Origin: Nitrososphaeraceae archaeon
GTDB lineage: Archaea; Thermoproteota; Nitrososphaeria; Nitrososphaerales; Nitrososphaeraceae
Direction of reading: 5' to 3'
DNA length: 5,825 nucleotides
Assembly (NCBI GenBank): GCA_021155845.1
Contig: JAJNBK010000303.1
Location: 1 to 5,825 of the forward strand
The notes beneath the pieces were generated by a model. It was not told the origin of the DNA. It ran no database searches and saw nothing but the letters and a program-made list of their open reading frames with translations. The position numbers were made by a program, and so were the translations under genes. Of this stretch, positions 1 to 5,181 are shown in pieces; positions within the stretch are counted from its first letter, which is position 1, and each line of letters begins with the position of its first letter.

Positions 1-284
1 CTTCTTATGTCAGTTTTATTAACATCTGTAAGGTTTGTTACTGGAGTGATTCCGTTTTCAGATTGATTAACGATAACCGTGCTATTGACATTCTTTATCA
101 TATTTATTGTGTCATCCATCATCTTAGTAATTCTGTTGCCCATTATCATTCCAATTCTATCTTCAATAGTTATACTAGTAGTATTAGGAGCTTGACTTTC
201 TGCATTTGTCATCAAAGAGACCGGGTCTAAAATTATTATGACTAAAGCTAATAATATAGAAACCATCAGGTTATTATTTATCAT
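1..284 (-). CDS. Secreted sequon-rich protein, N-terminal part (cut by left edge)
   Basis: An open reading frame starts at ATG 284 and stays open to base 1, giving 94 codons with no stop; an in-frame TGA lies six codons upstream of the ATG, so the start is at 284 or at the internal ATG 266. Residues 6-28 form a hydrophobic segment typical of a signal peptide (NLMVSILLALVIIILDPVSL), probably cleaved near TNA-ES around residues 28-29. The mature part is polar and carries five N-X-S/T N-glycosylation sequons, at N34, N67, N73, N84 and N89, which fits an exported or surface archaeal protein. Met-rich residues 46-62 could form an amphipathic helix. I do not recognise the family, and the C-terminal part lies outside the window. 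It is divergent from the hydrolase at 461. Seen: signal-like segment and sequons. Inferred: export and glycosylation. Confidence 0.6.
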   Translation of the reverse strand, partial: MINNNLMVSILLALVIIILDPVSLMTNAESQAPNTTSITIEDRIGMIMGNRITKMMDDTINMIKNVNSTVIVNQSENGITPVTNLTDVNKTDIR

Positions 285-298
285 GTTGTGGTTTTTCT

Positions 299-314
299 TT
301 CATATTTTATTAAG
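299..314 (-). promoter_or_regulatory. Possible TATA box of the left-edge secreted gene
   Basis: On the minus strand the stretch reads TTAATAAAATATG, ending about 16-18 nt before the ATG at 284. The A/T-rich core resembles an archaeal TATA box. If it is used, transcription would begin almost at the start codon, giving a leaderless or near-leaderless mRNA. No BRE is clear. Assigned by position and composition only. Confidence 0.25.
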
Positions 315-382
315 CAATGTTGTTCATTTGTTCATCCTAAGGTGTTAACGACTGCAAACTATACAGTTGGTGAAGAACATAA

Positions 383-398
383 TCTCTCTCTCTCTCTC
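383..398. repeat. (TC)8 dinucleotide tract
   Basis: Eight uninterrupted TC units (GA on the other strand) lie in the divergent intergenic region, about 30 bp upstream of the hydrolase TATA-like element. A second, shorter (TC)5 tract lies just after the hydrolase at 1137-1146. Such homopurine-homopyrimidine runs can slip in length and can adopt unusual DNA structure. No function is shown by the sequence. Confidence 0.9.
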
Positions 399-410
399 TT
401 TTAGAATGCT

Positions 411-427
411 GTTATTTAAAAAAATAA
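411..427 (+). promoter_or_regulatory. TATA-like promoter element of the hydrolase gene
   Basis: TTATTTAAAAAAATAAC contains the core TTTAAAAA, centred about 42 nt before the ATG at 461. With the usual archaeal distance of about 25 nt to the transcription start, the mRNA would begin near 443-445 with a leader of about 16 nt. No convincing Shine-Dalgarno sequence precedes the ATG (CTATAGG). Confidence 0.4.
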
Positions 428-460
428 CTTTGATAAATCTTTCTAACCACTATCTATAGG

Positions 461-1099
461 ATGAATAAAAAAAATAATATAGTCACAGTCGCCATAGCTG
501 TTATATCCATAGCAATAATAGTAAGTGGCTCGTTTGTTTCCTTAGCAAGTAGTCAATCTGAAAAGCCGCTTCCTGTACTGTTAATACATGGTTATGCTGA
601 GGATGCTGCGATATGGAAAAAATGGGAAGATTTGCTCAAAAAAGATGGTATCCAATTCTTTACAATAACCTTCAAAGATTCTGACGATAAATGTGGGTCA
701 GCAGAAAAAGGTGGACTAGATGCTAGAGTATTCTTAGATATTACTGATACAATGGATGTTGCAAATTTTATAATGATTGGAACTCCTAACGCCGGTTCTC
801 CAGCAGCAGAGACAAATGATGCCTGTGCACCAGCTATATTTGATTTAAGACCTGGAGCAAATGCAACCAAAGCTGTAATGAACCCAAATACCAAATACTA
901 TACCATTACTGGTGACTGGTTACCTGCAGTACAAGGAAACCCAGCTATTCCAGGACATGACGATGGTTTAGTACCTGTAGAGAGTGTTGAAACAGAAGGT
1001 TACTTCCAAAGTCTGGGTCGCACAGAACATGGACATGCAGAATTATTGCAAGAACAGGAATATAATATGGCGAAGGATGTATTACTTGGGAAAAGATAG
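461..1099 (+). CDS. Secreted alpha/beta-hydrolase (lipase-like), nucleophile elbow missing
   Basis: This 212-residue protein starts with a signal peptide: hydrophobic residues 7-29 followed by ASSQS, with cleavage likely near 30-32, so it is probably exported. The rest is an alpha/beta-hydrolase of the triacylglycerol-lipase/PGAP1-like type: oxyanion strand PVLLIHGY (38-45), strand IQFFTITF (64-71), helix KGGLDARVFL (83-92), strand NFIMIGTPNAGSP (102-114), acid region HDDGLVPV (D167/D168) and the likely catalytic histidine H192 in HGHAELL. In this family KGGLDAR directly follows the GxSxG serine (VGHSKGGLDA). Here it follows KCGSAE directly, so the helix and strand carrying the nucleophilic serine are absent. 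The reading frame is preserved. The product should still be made but be catalytically dead unless another residue substitutes. C78 and C122 could pair. Hydrolase fold: confident. Substrate: unknown. Loss of the serine: inferred from family knowledge. Confidence 0.85.
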   Translation: MNKKNNIVTVAIAVISIAIIVSGSFVSLASSQSEKPLPVLLIHGYAEDAAIWKKWEDLLKKDGIQFFTITFKDSDDKCGSAEKGGLDARVFLDITDTMDVANFIMIGTPNAGSPAAETNDACAPAIFDLRPGANATKAVMNPNTKYYTITGDWLPAVQGNPAIPGHDDGLVPVESVETEGYFQSLGRTEHGHAELLQEQEYNMAKDVLLGKR

Positions 1100-1135
1100 A
1101 CTTCTGAGGCAGTAGGGATATGAGCAAATAAAAAA

Positions 1136-1162
1136 TTCTCTCTCTCTTATTTTATTTTTTTG
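1136..1162 (+). terminator. T-rich terminator after the hydrolase, includes (TC)5
   Basis: About 37 nt past the hydrolase stop lies TTCTCTCTCTC followed by TTATTTTATTTTTTTGGG, a U-rich transcript end of the kind archaeal RNA polymerase uses for intrinsic termination. No strong stem precedes it. A six-base-pair inverted repeat (ATGTCT-CAAT-AGACAT, 1178-1193) follows and may be incidental. Confidence 0.4.
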
Positions 1163-1263
1163 GGTTTCTACACAATTATGTCTCAATAGACATTTGACTG
1201 AGCGGAGAATAATCACGAAGTGAATATGTCCTCTTTTATGTGTGATTTGCTGCTATTACTATT

Positions 1264-1275
1264 TACAGATCTGTA
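1264..1275. promoter_or_regulatory. Perfect 12-bp palindrome upstream of the small gene
   Basis: TACAGATCTGTA is a perfect inverted repeat about 40 bp upstream of the TATA-like element of the gene at 1354. It could be a dimeric regulator site. A 12-bp palindrome is expected about once in a window of this size by chance, so this is a weak call. Confidence 0.15.
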
Positions 1276-1310
1276 GGTTTGTTATTGTTGGCAGAGAAGT
1301 GAATACGTTA

Positions 1311-1320
1311 GTTTAATTAT
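1311..1320 (+). promoter_or_regulatory. TATA-like element of the small helical-protein gene
   Basis: GTTTAATTAT sits 34-43 nt before the ATG at 1354, the distance expected for an archaeal TATA box with a leader of roughly 12 nt. The purine-rich AGCAGGGAAAA just upstream of the start is at best a weak ribosome-binding site. Confidence 0.35.
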
Positions 1321-1353
1321 CCATTACACATCCTGTTAGCAGGGAAAATAACA

Positions 1354-1620
1354 ATGAGCAAAGAACAAATCGATGCAACAATACAAATATCAAAATATAT
1401 TATTGATTATCTGGAAAAGAATAAACCAGACGAACAAGCTGTCATTATTGCTCTTATTGGAGTATATTTTGGGTCAGTAGAGGCAGTAGTTAGAGATTAT
1501 CGCAAGAATGGTTTGAGTGAAAATGATATTAATATATTTATTGATGATTCACTTAAACTCTTAGAGGAATCAAAACAAAAAATAATGGAACTAAAAGAAA
1601 AGAAAAGAAAAGAAAATTAG
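1354..1620 (+). CDS. Small helical protein of unknown function
   Basis: An 88-residue protein without a signal peptide; I do not recognise its family. Predicted from composition, it is nearly all helix: residues 4-22 (amphipathic), 27-48 (DEQAVIIALIGVYFGSVEAVV, the most hydrophobic part, too mixed for a clear membrane span), and 56-86, which begins LSENDINIFIDDSLKLLEE and ends in a highly charged Lys/Glu/Arg tail. The tail (KEKKRKE) is encoded by a tandem AAAAG repeat, so its length could vary by slippage. The ATG follows a TATA-like element at a suitable distance, and the gene appears to be transcribed alone. The charged C-terminal helix suggests a coiled coil or a nucleic-acid or protein contact, but this is only an inference. 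Confidence 0.65.
   Translation: MSKEQIDATIQISKYIIDYLEKNKPDEQAVIIALIGVYFGSVEAVVRDYRKNGLSENDINIFIDDSLKLLEESKQKIMELKEKKRKEN
1593..1616 (+). repeat. AAAAG tandem repeat at the 3' end of the small gene
   Basis: Four AAAAG units plus AAAA lie inside the coding region and encode the basic C-terminal residues. A pentanucleotide unit is not a multiple of three, so gain or loss of one unit would shift the frame and change the C-terminus. It is directly followed by an AATG/AATA tetranucleotide-like stretch at 1621-1643. Confidence 0.85.
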
Positions 1621-1665
1621 AAATGAATGAATAAATAAATAAAAAATGAAGATAATGTAATAGAT

Positions 1666-1686
1666 GTTTCTTTTATATATATATAT
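1666..1686 (+). terminator. Possible T-rich terminator after the small gene, with TA repeat
   Basis: TTTCTTTT followed by a TATATATATATAT run (1674-1686) lies about 45 nt beyond the stop at 1620. A U-rich stretch could end transcription in archaea. The TA repeat is clear; the terminator role is inferred. Confidence 0.3.
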
Positions 1687-1879
1687 TGATATTATCAAGA
1701 GGCTTTAACAGTAGAGCAATATATGATAGACTACTAGAGTTTGATATGTCATCAAATGTCTTTTATACTTCCGGTATTATGATTTAGTAGAGAATTTGTA
1801 TCAAAAAATTATTTTTTCGATATTTTAAATTGAATCTAAGGATGATAATAATAACAACAACAATTGCTGATCGAATGTT

Positions 1880-1898
1880 CATGTGTGTGTGCGCGCGC
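1880..1898. repeat. Alternating purine-pyrimidine tract (TG then CG)
   Basis: A run of CA/TG steps passes directly into CG steps (CATGTGTGTGTGCGCGCGC), giving 19 bases of strict pyrimidine-purine alternation. This is the classic composition able to form left-handed Z-DNA under negative supercoiling. It lies in the convergent intergenic region and is the only clearly GC-rich repeat in an otherwise AT-rich spacer. Confidence 0.85.
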
Positions 1899-1980
1899 TG
1901 CAACCTATAGAACCATGAAAAAGCAGAGTTAAGCAGGACTTCTAAATCAATAATGCCACTTTCGCCTTTGCTTTACTGTA

Positions 1981-2142
1981 TCATTTTTTACCATCACCAA
2001 TAAGGCTTATATATTCATATGCACCAACAGCGTTGTCGAACGCATAGTGTACTTTTTGGAATTGTTTCCTAAAGTCAGCAACATCATTTCTTACAATAGC
2101 AGGATCCTGTTTCTCTACAATCACACGTTTTATGAAACGCTC
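1981..2142 (-). pseudogene. glyA: Displaced 3' end of glyA (out-of-frame remnant)
   Basis: Beyond the early stop of the glyA frame, another minus-strand frame runs from about 2142 to a TGA at 1981-1983 and encodes about 53 residues, beginning ERFIKRVIVEKQDPAIV and ending YEYISLIGDGKK. This matches the expected C-terminal helix region of archaeal serine hydroxymethyltransferases, which normally follows the MHPGGIR...SEVTR segment. It has no start codon of its own and is displaced from the upstream frame by 3n+1 deleted bases at about 2142-2145. It is therefore the tail of the same gene, not a separate gene. The coding assignment is read directly; the homology is from family knowledge. Confidence 0.8.
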
Positions 2143-3239
2143 GGATGCATATAATGCCTACCTGCTTTGATGTCTCCTGGTAGCAATTGTCTGTTTAAAA
2201 TTATATTCGCCTTTTCCAGATCCTTCTCGACGGTACCCCCGTCATTGAACATTGAAACATCAACTGCAATTTGATGTGATGCAGTATATCCTCTTTTTTC
2301 ACCTAGCACTCCAAATCCAAATTCAGCCAGGGCTTCAGCGAATGCCTTTGCATTTCTGATCACTTGTTTTGCATATTCCTTTCCAAACTCAAACGATTCT
2401 GCTAATGCAATAGCCTTGCCTGCAACATGATGTAGATGATGACTGCTAGTGTTGCCAGGAAAGATTGCTTTCTTGATTGCTTCTGAATATTTTTCAAATG
2501 ATACAATAATTCCTCCCTGTGGTCCCCAGAGAGTTTTATGTGAGCTCATTGTCATGGAGTCTGCTCCTTCTTTTAATGGATCTTGAAATTCTCCTCCTGC
2601 AATCAGGCCTGCGACATGTGCTCCGTCATAATTAACATAAATGTTGTGATCATGCATAAAATCTGCCAGTTCTTTTACAGGATGAGGAAAAAGAAACAAA
2701 CTGCCTCCAAACATTGCTATCTTTGGTGATTTTCCGTCATACGTCATATCCTGGATCTTCTTTTTTGTTGCATCCACATCTATTGTCATTTCTTCTTTTG
2801 AAAAGGGATAGTGTTCAATATTTAATCCATGTACAAGACCTGCAGTACCAAAATGCTCCTTCTTTCCATGGGAAATATGTCCTCCGCTTGGAATAGAAGC
2901 AGCCATCATATAGTCGCCCGGATTTGAGAATGCAGCGTAAATTGCTAGATTTGCAACGACACCTGACGTTGCCCTACAGTCGGCAAATTCTGCTCTAAAA
3001 ACCTTTTTCGCTAAATCATTACAAATGATCTCAACCTGATCTATATAAGTACAGCCAGCGTAAACTCTCTCGCCGGGCCATCCTTCAGCGTATCTATTAC
3101 CAAAGTCTGATATTATTGCTTCCCTTACCGCCGTGCTTGGTATGTTTTCACTTGCAATTAGAGGAATTGATTTATTAAACCATTTATGATGTTCTTTCAT
3201 TAGTTGTATGACCTTATCATAGGATGTTTTAGCACTCAT
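2130..3239 (-). CDS. glyA: Serine hydroxymethyltransferase, truncated by internal deletion and frameshift
   Basis: This encodes the PLP enzyme that interconverts serine and glycine with a tetrahydropterin one-carbon carrier in the cytoplasm. Family signatures are clear: IASEN (28-32), RYAEGWPGERVYAG (49-62, with E52 and Y60), SGGHISHG (118-125, H121 stacks on PLP), NYDGAHVAGL (203-212, D205 and H208), the Schiff-base lysine K235 in SSHKTLWGPQGG, and the His-rich SSHHLHHVAG. The frame ends at residue 369 just after AGRHYMHP with an unrelated SVS. The expected GGIRLG...SEVTR segment is absent; it carries the arginine that binds the substrate carboxylate (Arg363 in E. coli). About 25 residues (3n+1 bases) are gone, and the remaining C-terminus continues in another frame at 1981-2142. 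A TAA directly precedes ATG 3239, so the start is well fixed. The product is probably inactive. Identity is very secure; it is listed as CDS because the first 366 residues are intact. Confidence 0.93.
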   Translation of the reverse strand: MSAKTSYDKVIQLMKEHHKWFNKSIPLIASENIPSTAVREAIISDFGNRYAEGWPGERVYAGCTYIDQVEIICNDLAKKVFRAEFADCRATSGVVANLAIYAAFSNPGDYMMAASIPSGGHISHGKKEHFGTAGLVHGLNIEHYPFSKEEMTIDVDATKKKIQDMTYDGKSPKIAMFGGSLFLFPHPVKELADFMHDHNIYVNYDGAHVAGLIAGGEFQDPLKEGADSMTMSSHKTLWGPQGGIIVSFEKYSEAIKKAIFPGNTSSHHLHHVAGKAIALAESFEFGKEYAKQVIRNAKAFAEALAEFGFGVLGEKRGYTASHQIAVDVSMFNDGGTVEKDLEKANIILNRQLLPGDIKAGRHYMHPSVS

Positions 3240-3268
3240 TTAGATTCACAATCTTGCCTTTCCTGTCC

Positions 3269-3282
3269 TAATTTAAAATATT
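3269..3282 (-). promoter_or_regulatory. TATA-like element of glyA
   Basis: On the minus strand AATATTTTAAATTA ends about 30 nt before the ATG at 3239, a good position for an archaeal TATA box. The purine-rich sequence between it and the start (GGACAGGAAAGG) could include a transcription start and weak ribosome contacts. Confidence 0.35.
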
Positions 3283-3432
3283 GCATATAGACATCATTTG
3301 TGAGAATACAATATTACTATTATTACAGATATACCTAATTACTTTCTTCTTCTTCAAAGCTATCTAACCTAAGCTTAAACGCAAGCAAGTATACAATCTT
3401 AGTTTTCTTTTTTAATAATATTTCCCCATATG

Positions 3433-3438
3433 TATAAA
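3433..3438 (+). promoter_or_regulatory. TATA box (TATAAA) upstream of the short leader ORF
   Basis: TATAAA occurs 30-35 nt upstream of the ATG at 3468. With the normal 25-nt spacing, transcription would begin close to 3460, giving a short leader for the 28-codon ORF and a leader of about 150 nt for the methyltransferase gene. Confidence 0.35.
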
Positions 3439-3467
3439 CAAATAAGATAATCGTAAATAGTTAACTA

Positions 3468-3554
3468 ATGCAGGCAAATTGGTCCCCTGATACCAAAGAT
3501 GAATACCAAATTAAAAGAATTTACGACCATTCTTATAGATTCAAATCACAGTGA
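3468..3554 (+). CDS. Possible 28-residue leader peptide or gene relic
   Basis: An ATG at 3468 opens a 28-codon frame ending TGA at 3552-3554. The peptide starts MQANWSPDTKDEYQ and ends YDHSYRFKSQ; it is polar, with W and several aromatic residues, and has no signal peptide. A TATAAA box at a fitting distance and a composition that looks protein-like are the only support. It could be a small protein, a leader peptide of the methyltransferase transcript, the remnant of a longer gene, or chance. I do not recognise it. Confidence 0.25.
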   Translation: MQANWSPDTKDEYQIKRIYDHSYRFKSQ

Positions 3555-3572
3555 ACTAACACAGAATATGGA

Positions 3573-3581
3573 TTATTTATA
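3573..3581 (+). promoter_or_regulatory. TATA-like element of the methyltransferase gene
   Basis: TTATTTATA lies 33-41 nt before the ATG at 3614 and would give a leader of about 10-15 nt. It competes with the TATAAA at 3433 as the true promoter. The stretch AGAGAAGAAAAG before the start is purine-rich but not a clear Shine-Dalgarno site. Confidence 0.35.
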
Positions 3582-3613
3582 GCAAAGAGAGTATATCAAG
3601 AGAAGAAAAGACA

Positions 3614-4264
3614 ATGAACCGTTTTGGTAACAATAGTGAAGAAGAATGGTCCAATGTAGAACATGCTCTGAGATATCTTAACAAAGCTGATAATATTCCA
3701 CATCGAACAGAAGGTGAGGCTGTTTTACTTGACTATGTTCCAAAAGGTGCAGGAAGGATATTAGATCTTGGTACAGGAGACGGACGTTTGATTAGGCTAC
3801 TTAAGATTGATAGACCCGAAATGGAAGCTGTAGCATTGGATACTTCTCCTGTAATGCTCAGAGCTGCAAGAAAACAGTTTGATAATGACCCTTCTATTAA
3901 AGTGATAGAACATGACCTGAATTTCCCTTTACCAAAGTCATTAGGCTATTTTGATGCGGTGGTCTCAAGCTTAGCTATCCATCATTTACCACATGAACGC
4001 AAGCGCTCGCTTTATAGAGAGGTATACAATATGCTTAAACCAGGTGGTGTATTCTGTAACCTTGATAATGTTGCATCACCTTCAATGGAACACCACATAC
4101 GTTTTCTACACGCCATTGGTTTTACTCCAGAAACTGAGAGTAAATCAGACAAGTTATTATCGATGGAGACTCAGTTAGGCTGGCTTTGTGAAATAGGATT
4201 TGTAGATGTAGATTGCTATTGGAAATGGCTAGAGATGGCACTCTTGATGGGATATAAGCCATAG
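3614..4264 (+). CDS. Class I SAM-dependent methyltransferase
   Basis: A 216-residue cytoplasmic protein with a Rossmann-type methyltransferase core. Motif I, ILDLGTGDGRL (49-59), is the glycine-rich S-adenosylmethionine loop; VALDTS (73-78, D76) ends strand 2 and should contact the ribose hydroxyls; EHDLNFPLP (99-107) places an acidic residue near the adenine; FDAVVSSLAIHHL (113-125) is the motif IV region; LKPGGVF (141-147) is the usual post-helix turn. The C-terminal region (METQLGWLCEIGF, then DVDCYWKWLEMALLMGYKP) matches a widespread bacterial and archaeal subgroup of unknown substrate, and the natural ending in K/R-P suggests the gene is full length. An in-frame stop upstream rules out a longer version with a standard start. 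Unlike its neighbours it shows no deletion. The methylated substrate cannot be told from the sequence. Confidence 0.88.
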   Translation: MNRFGNNSEEEWSNVEHALRYLNKADNIPHRTEGEAVLLDYVPKGAGRILDLGTGDGRLIRLLKIDRPEMEAVALDTSPVMLRAARKQFDNDPSIKVIEHDLNFPLPKSLGYFDAVVSSLAIHHLPHERKRSLYREVYNMLKPGGVFCNLDNVASPSMEHHIRFLHAIGFTPETESKSDKLLSMETQLGWLCEIGFVDVDCYWKWLEMALLMGYKP

Positions 4265-4328
4265 TATCTTACAATTACCGCTCTGATGCAGAATCATAAG
4301 CATTTGTAGTCGCGCATGTAGGTAGTGA

Positions 4329-4365
4329 TTTTCGTTCTTGTTCTTCTTTTAAAAAAATAATAATT
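4329..4365. terminator. Convergent bidirectional terminator region
   Basis: Between two converging genes, the plus strand carries TTTTCGTTCTTGTTCTTCTTTT (U-rich for the methyltransferase transcript), followed by AAAAAAATAATAA, which reads as TTATTATTTTTTT on the minus strand for the coiled-coil gene. Both fit archaeal poly-U termination. No strong hairpin is needed or seen. Confidence 0.4.
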
Positions 4366-4385
4366 CCTTTCCCTATAAGTAAGTT

Positions 4386-4448
4386 TCAGCTAAATAACCA
4401 TTCTGACTGCAGAATATTTATGGCTTTATCAATTATGTCTTTTGCTGC
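4386..4448 (-). pseudogene. Probable displaced C-terminus of the coiled-coil protein
   Basis: The main frame ends at 4429 with SVIRSSKRHN. Shifting by one base at about 4448-4452 gives AAKDIIDKAINILQSEW and then LFS before a TGA at 4386-4388. This helical tail fits the expected C-terminus of the family (a sequence of the type SVI-x-AIxxxQSKL, from memory) much better than SSKRHN does. It suggests a single-base insertion or a two-base loss near the 3' end. The alternative is that the tail is a chance open frame of 20 codons. Confidence 0.4.
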
Positions 4449-5181
4449 TCCTAATTACAGATATTCTCAATTCATTTATATCAACGATCTCGCCTCTTGC
4501 AGCTTTGGTAAGAGGAGAAAACTCTGCAGAAGCTCCTATCATTTGAAATATTTCAAGTTGTTTATTAACCTCAGCGTTGACAAATTGTAAGCCTATTTTG
4601 CTTTGCTTACCAATGGCAAGTGATTGTTCCTTAATATTTTGGATTGTCTGAATTGAGGCTTTTGATGCATCTTTGATTTGACTGTCTAGATTCTGTAAAA
4701 ATGTCTGAATCGCTTTCATTGCTTCTCCAGATTGGAATTCTAGGAGATCGGATATTTTTCTTTGTTCCTCTCTTAAACCCTCTACCTTCTTTGTCAAAGC
4801 ATTAGATTCAGAAGTTAATGAAACCACTTTTGCGGTCATGTCGTTGTATGCGCCTTTTAATGTTCCATACTTCACCAAGTCCTGATGAACACATGATATT
4901 TCTATATTATATTTTTTCAAAATGCTTCCCCAATAAATTATTTCATCTTGTGTGACACCGTATGCAAGCAGTTCAGCTAACTTATCATTAGTATCTTTCT
5001 TTTGCGAATATTTTAGTGATATATTATGATGTTGTTGTTGGGTTTGAAATAAGGAGTTATTCATCTCCATAATTTTTCGCTCAAAGCCTAGTTTAGTGTC
5101 ATATTGGTCTTTTATATCGTCAAAAAATTTCTTGACTGCAAGGTATGGTTTAATGTTGTTGTTTGTTGAAATTCTCCTCAT
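4429..5181 (-). CDS. Coiled-coil protein, C-terminal half of a split gene
   Basis: A 250-residue frame whose ATG at 5181 overlaps the end of the upstream frame by 32 nt. Features in order: KKFFDDIKDQYDTKLGFERKI (17-37), a conserved-looking block that I recall from a large Nitrososphaera-type coiled-coil family; a Gln/His-rich stretch (47-52); LLAYGVTQDEIIYWGSILKKY (71-91), a short helical repeat of the 'GVxxxDI' kind; a long coiled coil (about 112-150); a helical segment (about 150-210); and a conserved tail, FSPLTKAARGEIVDINELRISVI. The first 11 residues look like read-through of the junction, not a native N-terminus, so this is most likely the second half of one protein with the frame at 5150-5825. 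No catalytic motif is seen. The role is unknown; a structural or scaffold function is only a guess. Confidence 0.7.
   Translation of the reverse strand: MRRISTNNNIKPYLAVKKFFDDIKDQYDTKLGFERKIMEMNNSLFQTQQQHHNISLKYSQKKDTNDKLAELLAYGVTQDEIIYWGSILKKYNIEISCVHQDLVKYGTLKGAYNDMTAKVVSLTSESNALTKKVEGLREEQRKISDLLEFQSGEAMKAIQTFLQNLDSQIKDASKASIQTIQNIKEQSLAIGKQSKIGLQFVNAEVNKQLEIFQMIGASAEFSPLTKAARGEIVDINELRISVIRSSKRHN

Larger units (their letters stand above)
1621..1980. other. Gene-free, simple-repeat-rich region
   Basis: I see no credible coding region on either strand across these 360 bases, and no tRNA-like fold. They hold AATG/AATA tandem units (1621-1643), a TA run (1674-1686), A/T-rich segments around 1801-1830, ATA and ACA trinucleotide units (about 1844-1862), and an alternating purine-pyrimidine tract (1880-1898). 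Transcripts from the small gene on the plus strand and glyA on the minus strand converge here, so transcription ends are expected. Confidence 0.6.

Noticed and set aside
592..1127. Minus-strand open frames opposite the hydrolase (592-894 and 945-1127)
   Set aside because: They lie antisense to a clearly recognised hydrolase gene, have no family resemblance, and are shadows of its codon pattern.
1178..1193. Hairpin ATGTCT-CAAT-AGACAT as a structured RNA or terminator
   Set aside because: The stem is only six base pairs with no U-run after it; the U-rich signal lies upstream at 1148-1160.
1621..1980. tRNA or other RNA gene in the gene-free spacer
   Set aside because: I found no cloverleaf-like stems, T-loop or GC-rich structured stretch; the content is simple repeats and A/T-rich sequence.
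2130..2150. Programmed frameshift or stop-codon recoding restoring full-length SHMT
   Set aside because: A frame change would restore the C-terminus but not the missing GGIR...SEVTR segment, which is not encoded in any frame here.
2714..2896. Plus-strand frame inside glyA
   Set aside because: It is antisense to strongly conserved SHMT motifs; no promoter or recognisable product.
3993..4178. Second plus-strand frame inside the methyltransferase
   Set aside because: It is an out-of-frame overlap with a well-supported gene and shows no domain.
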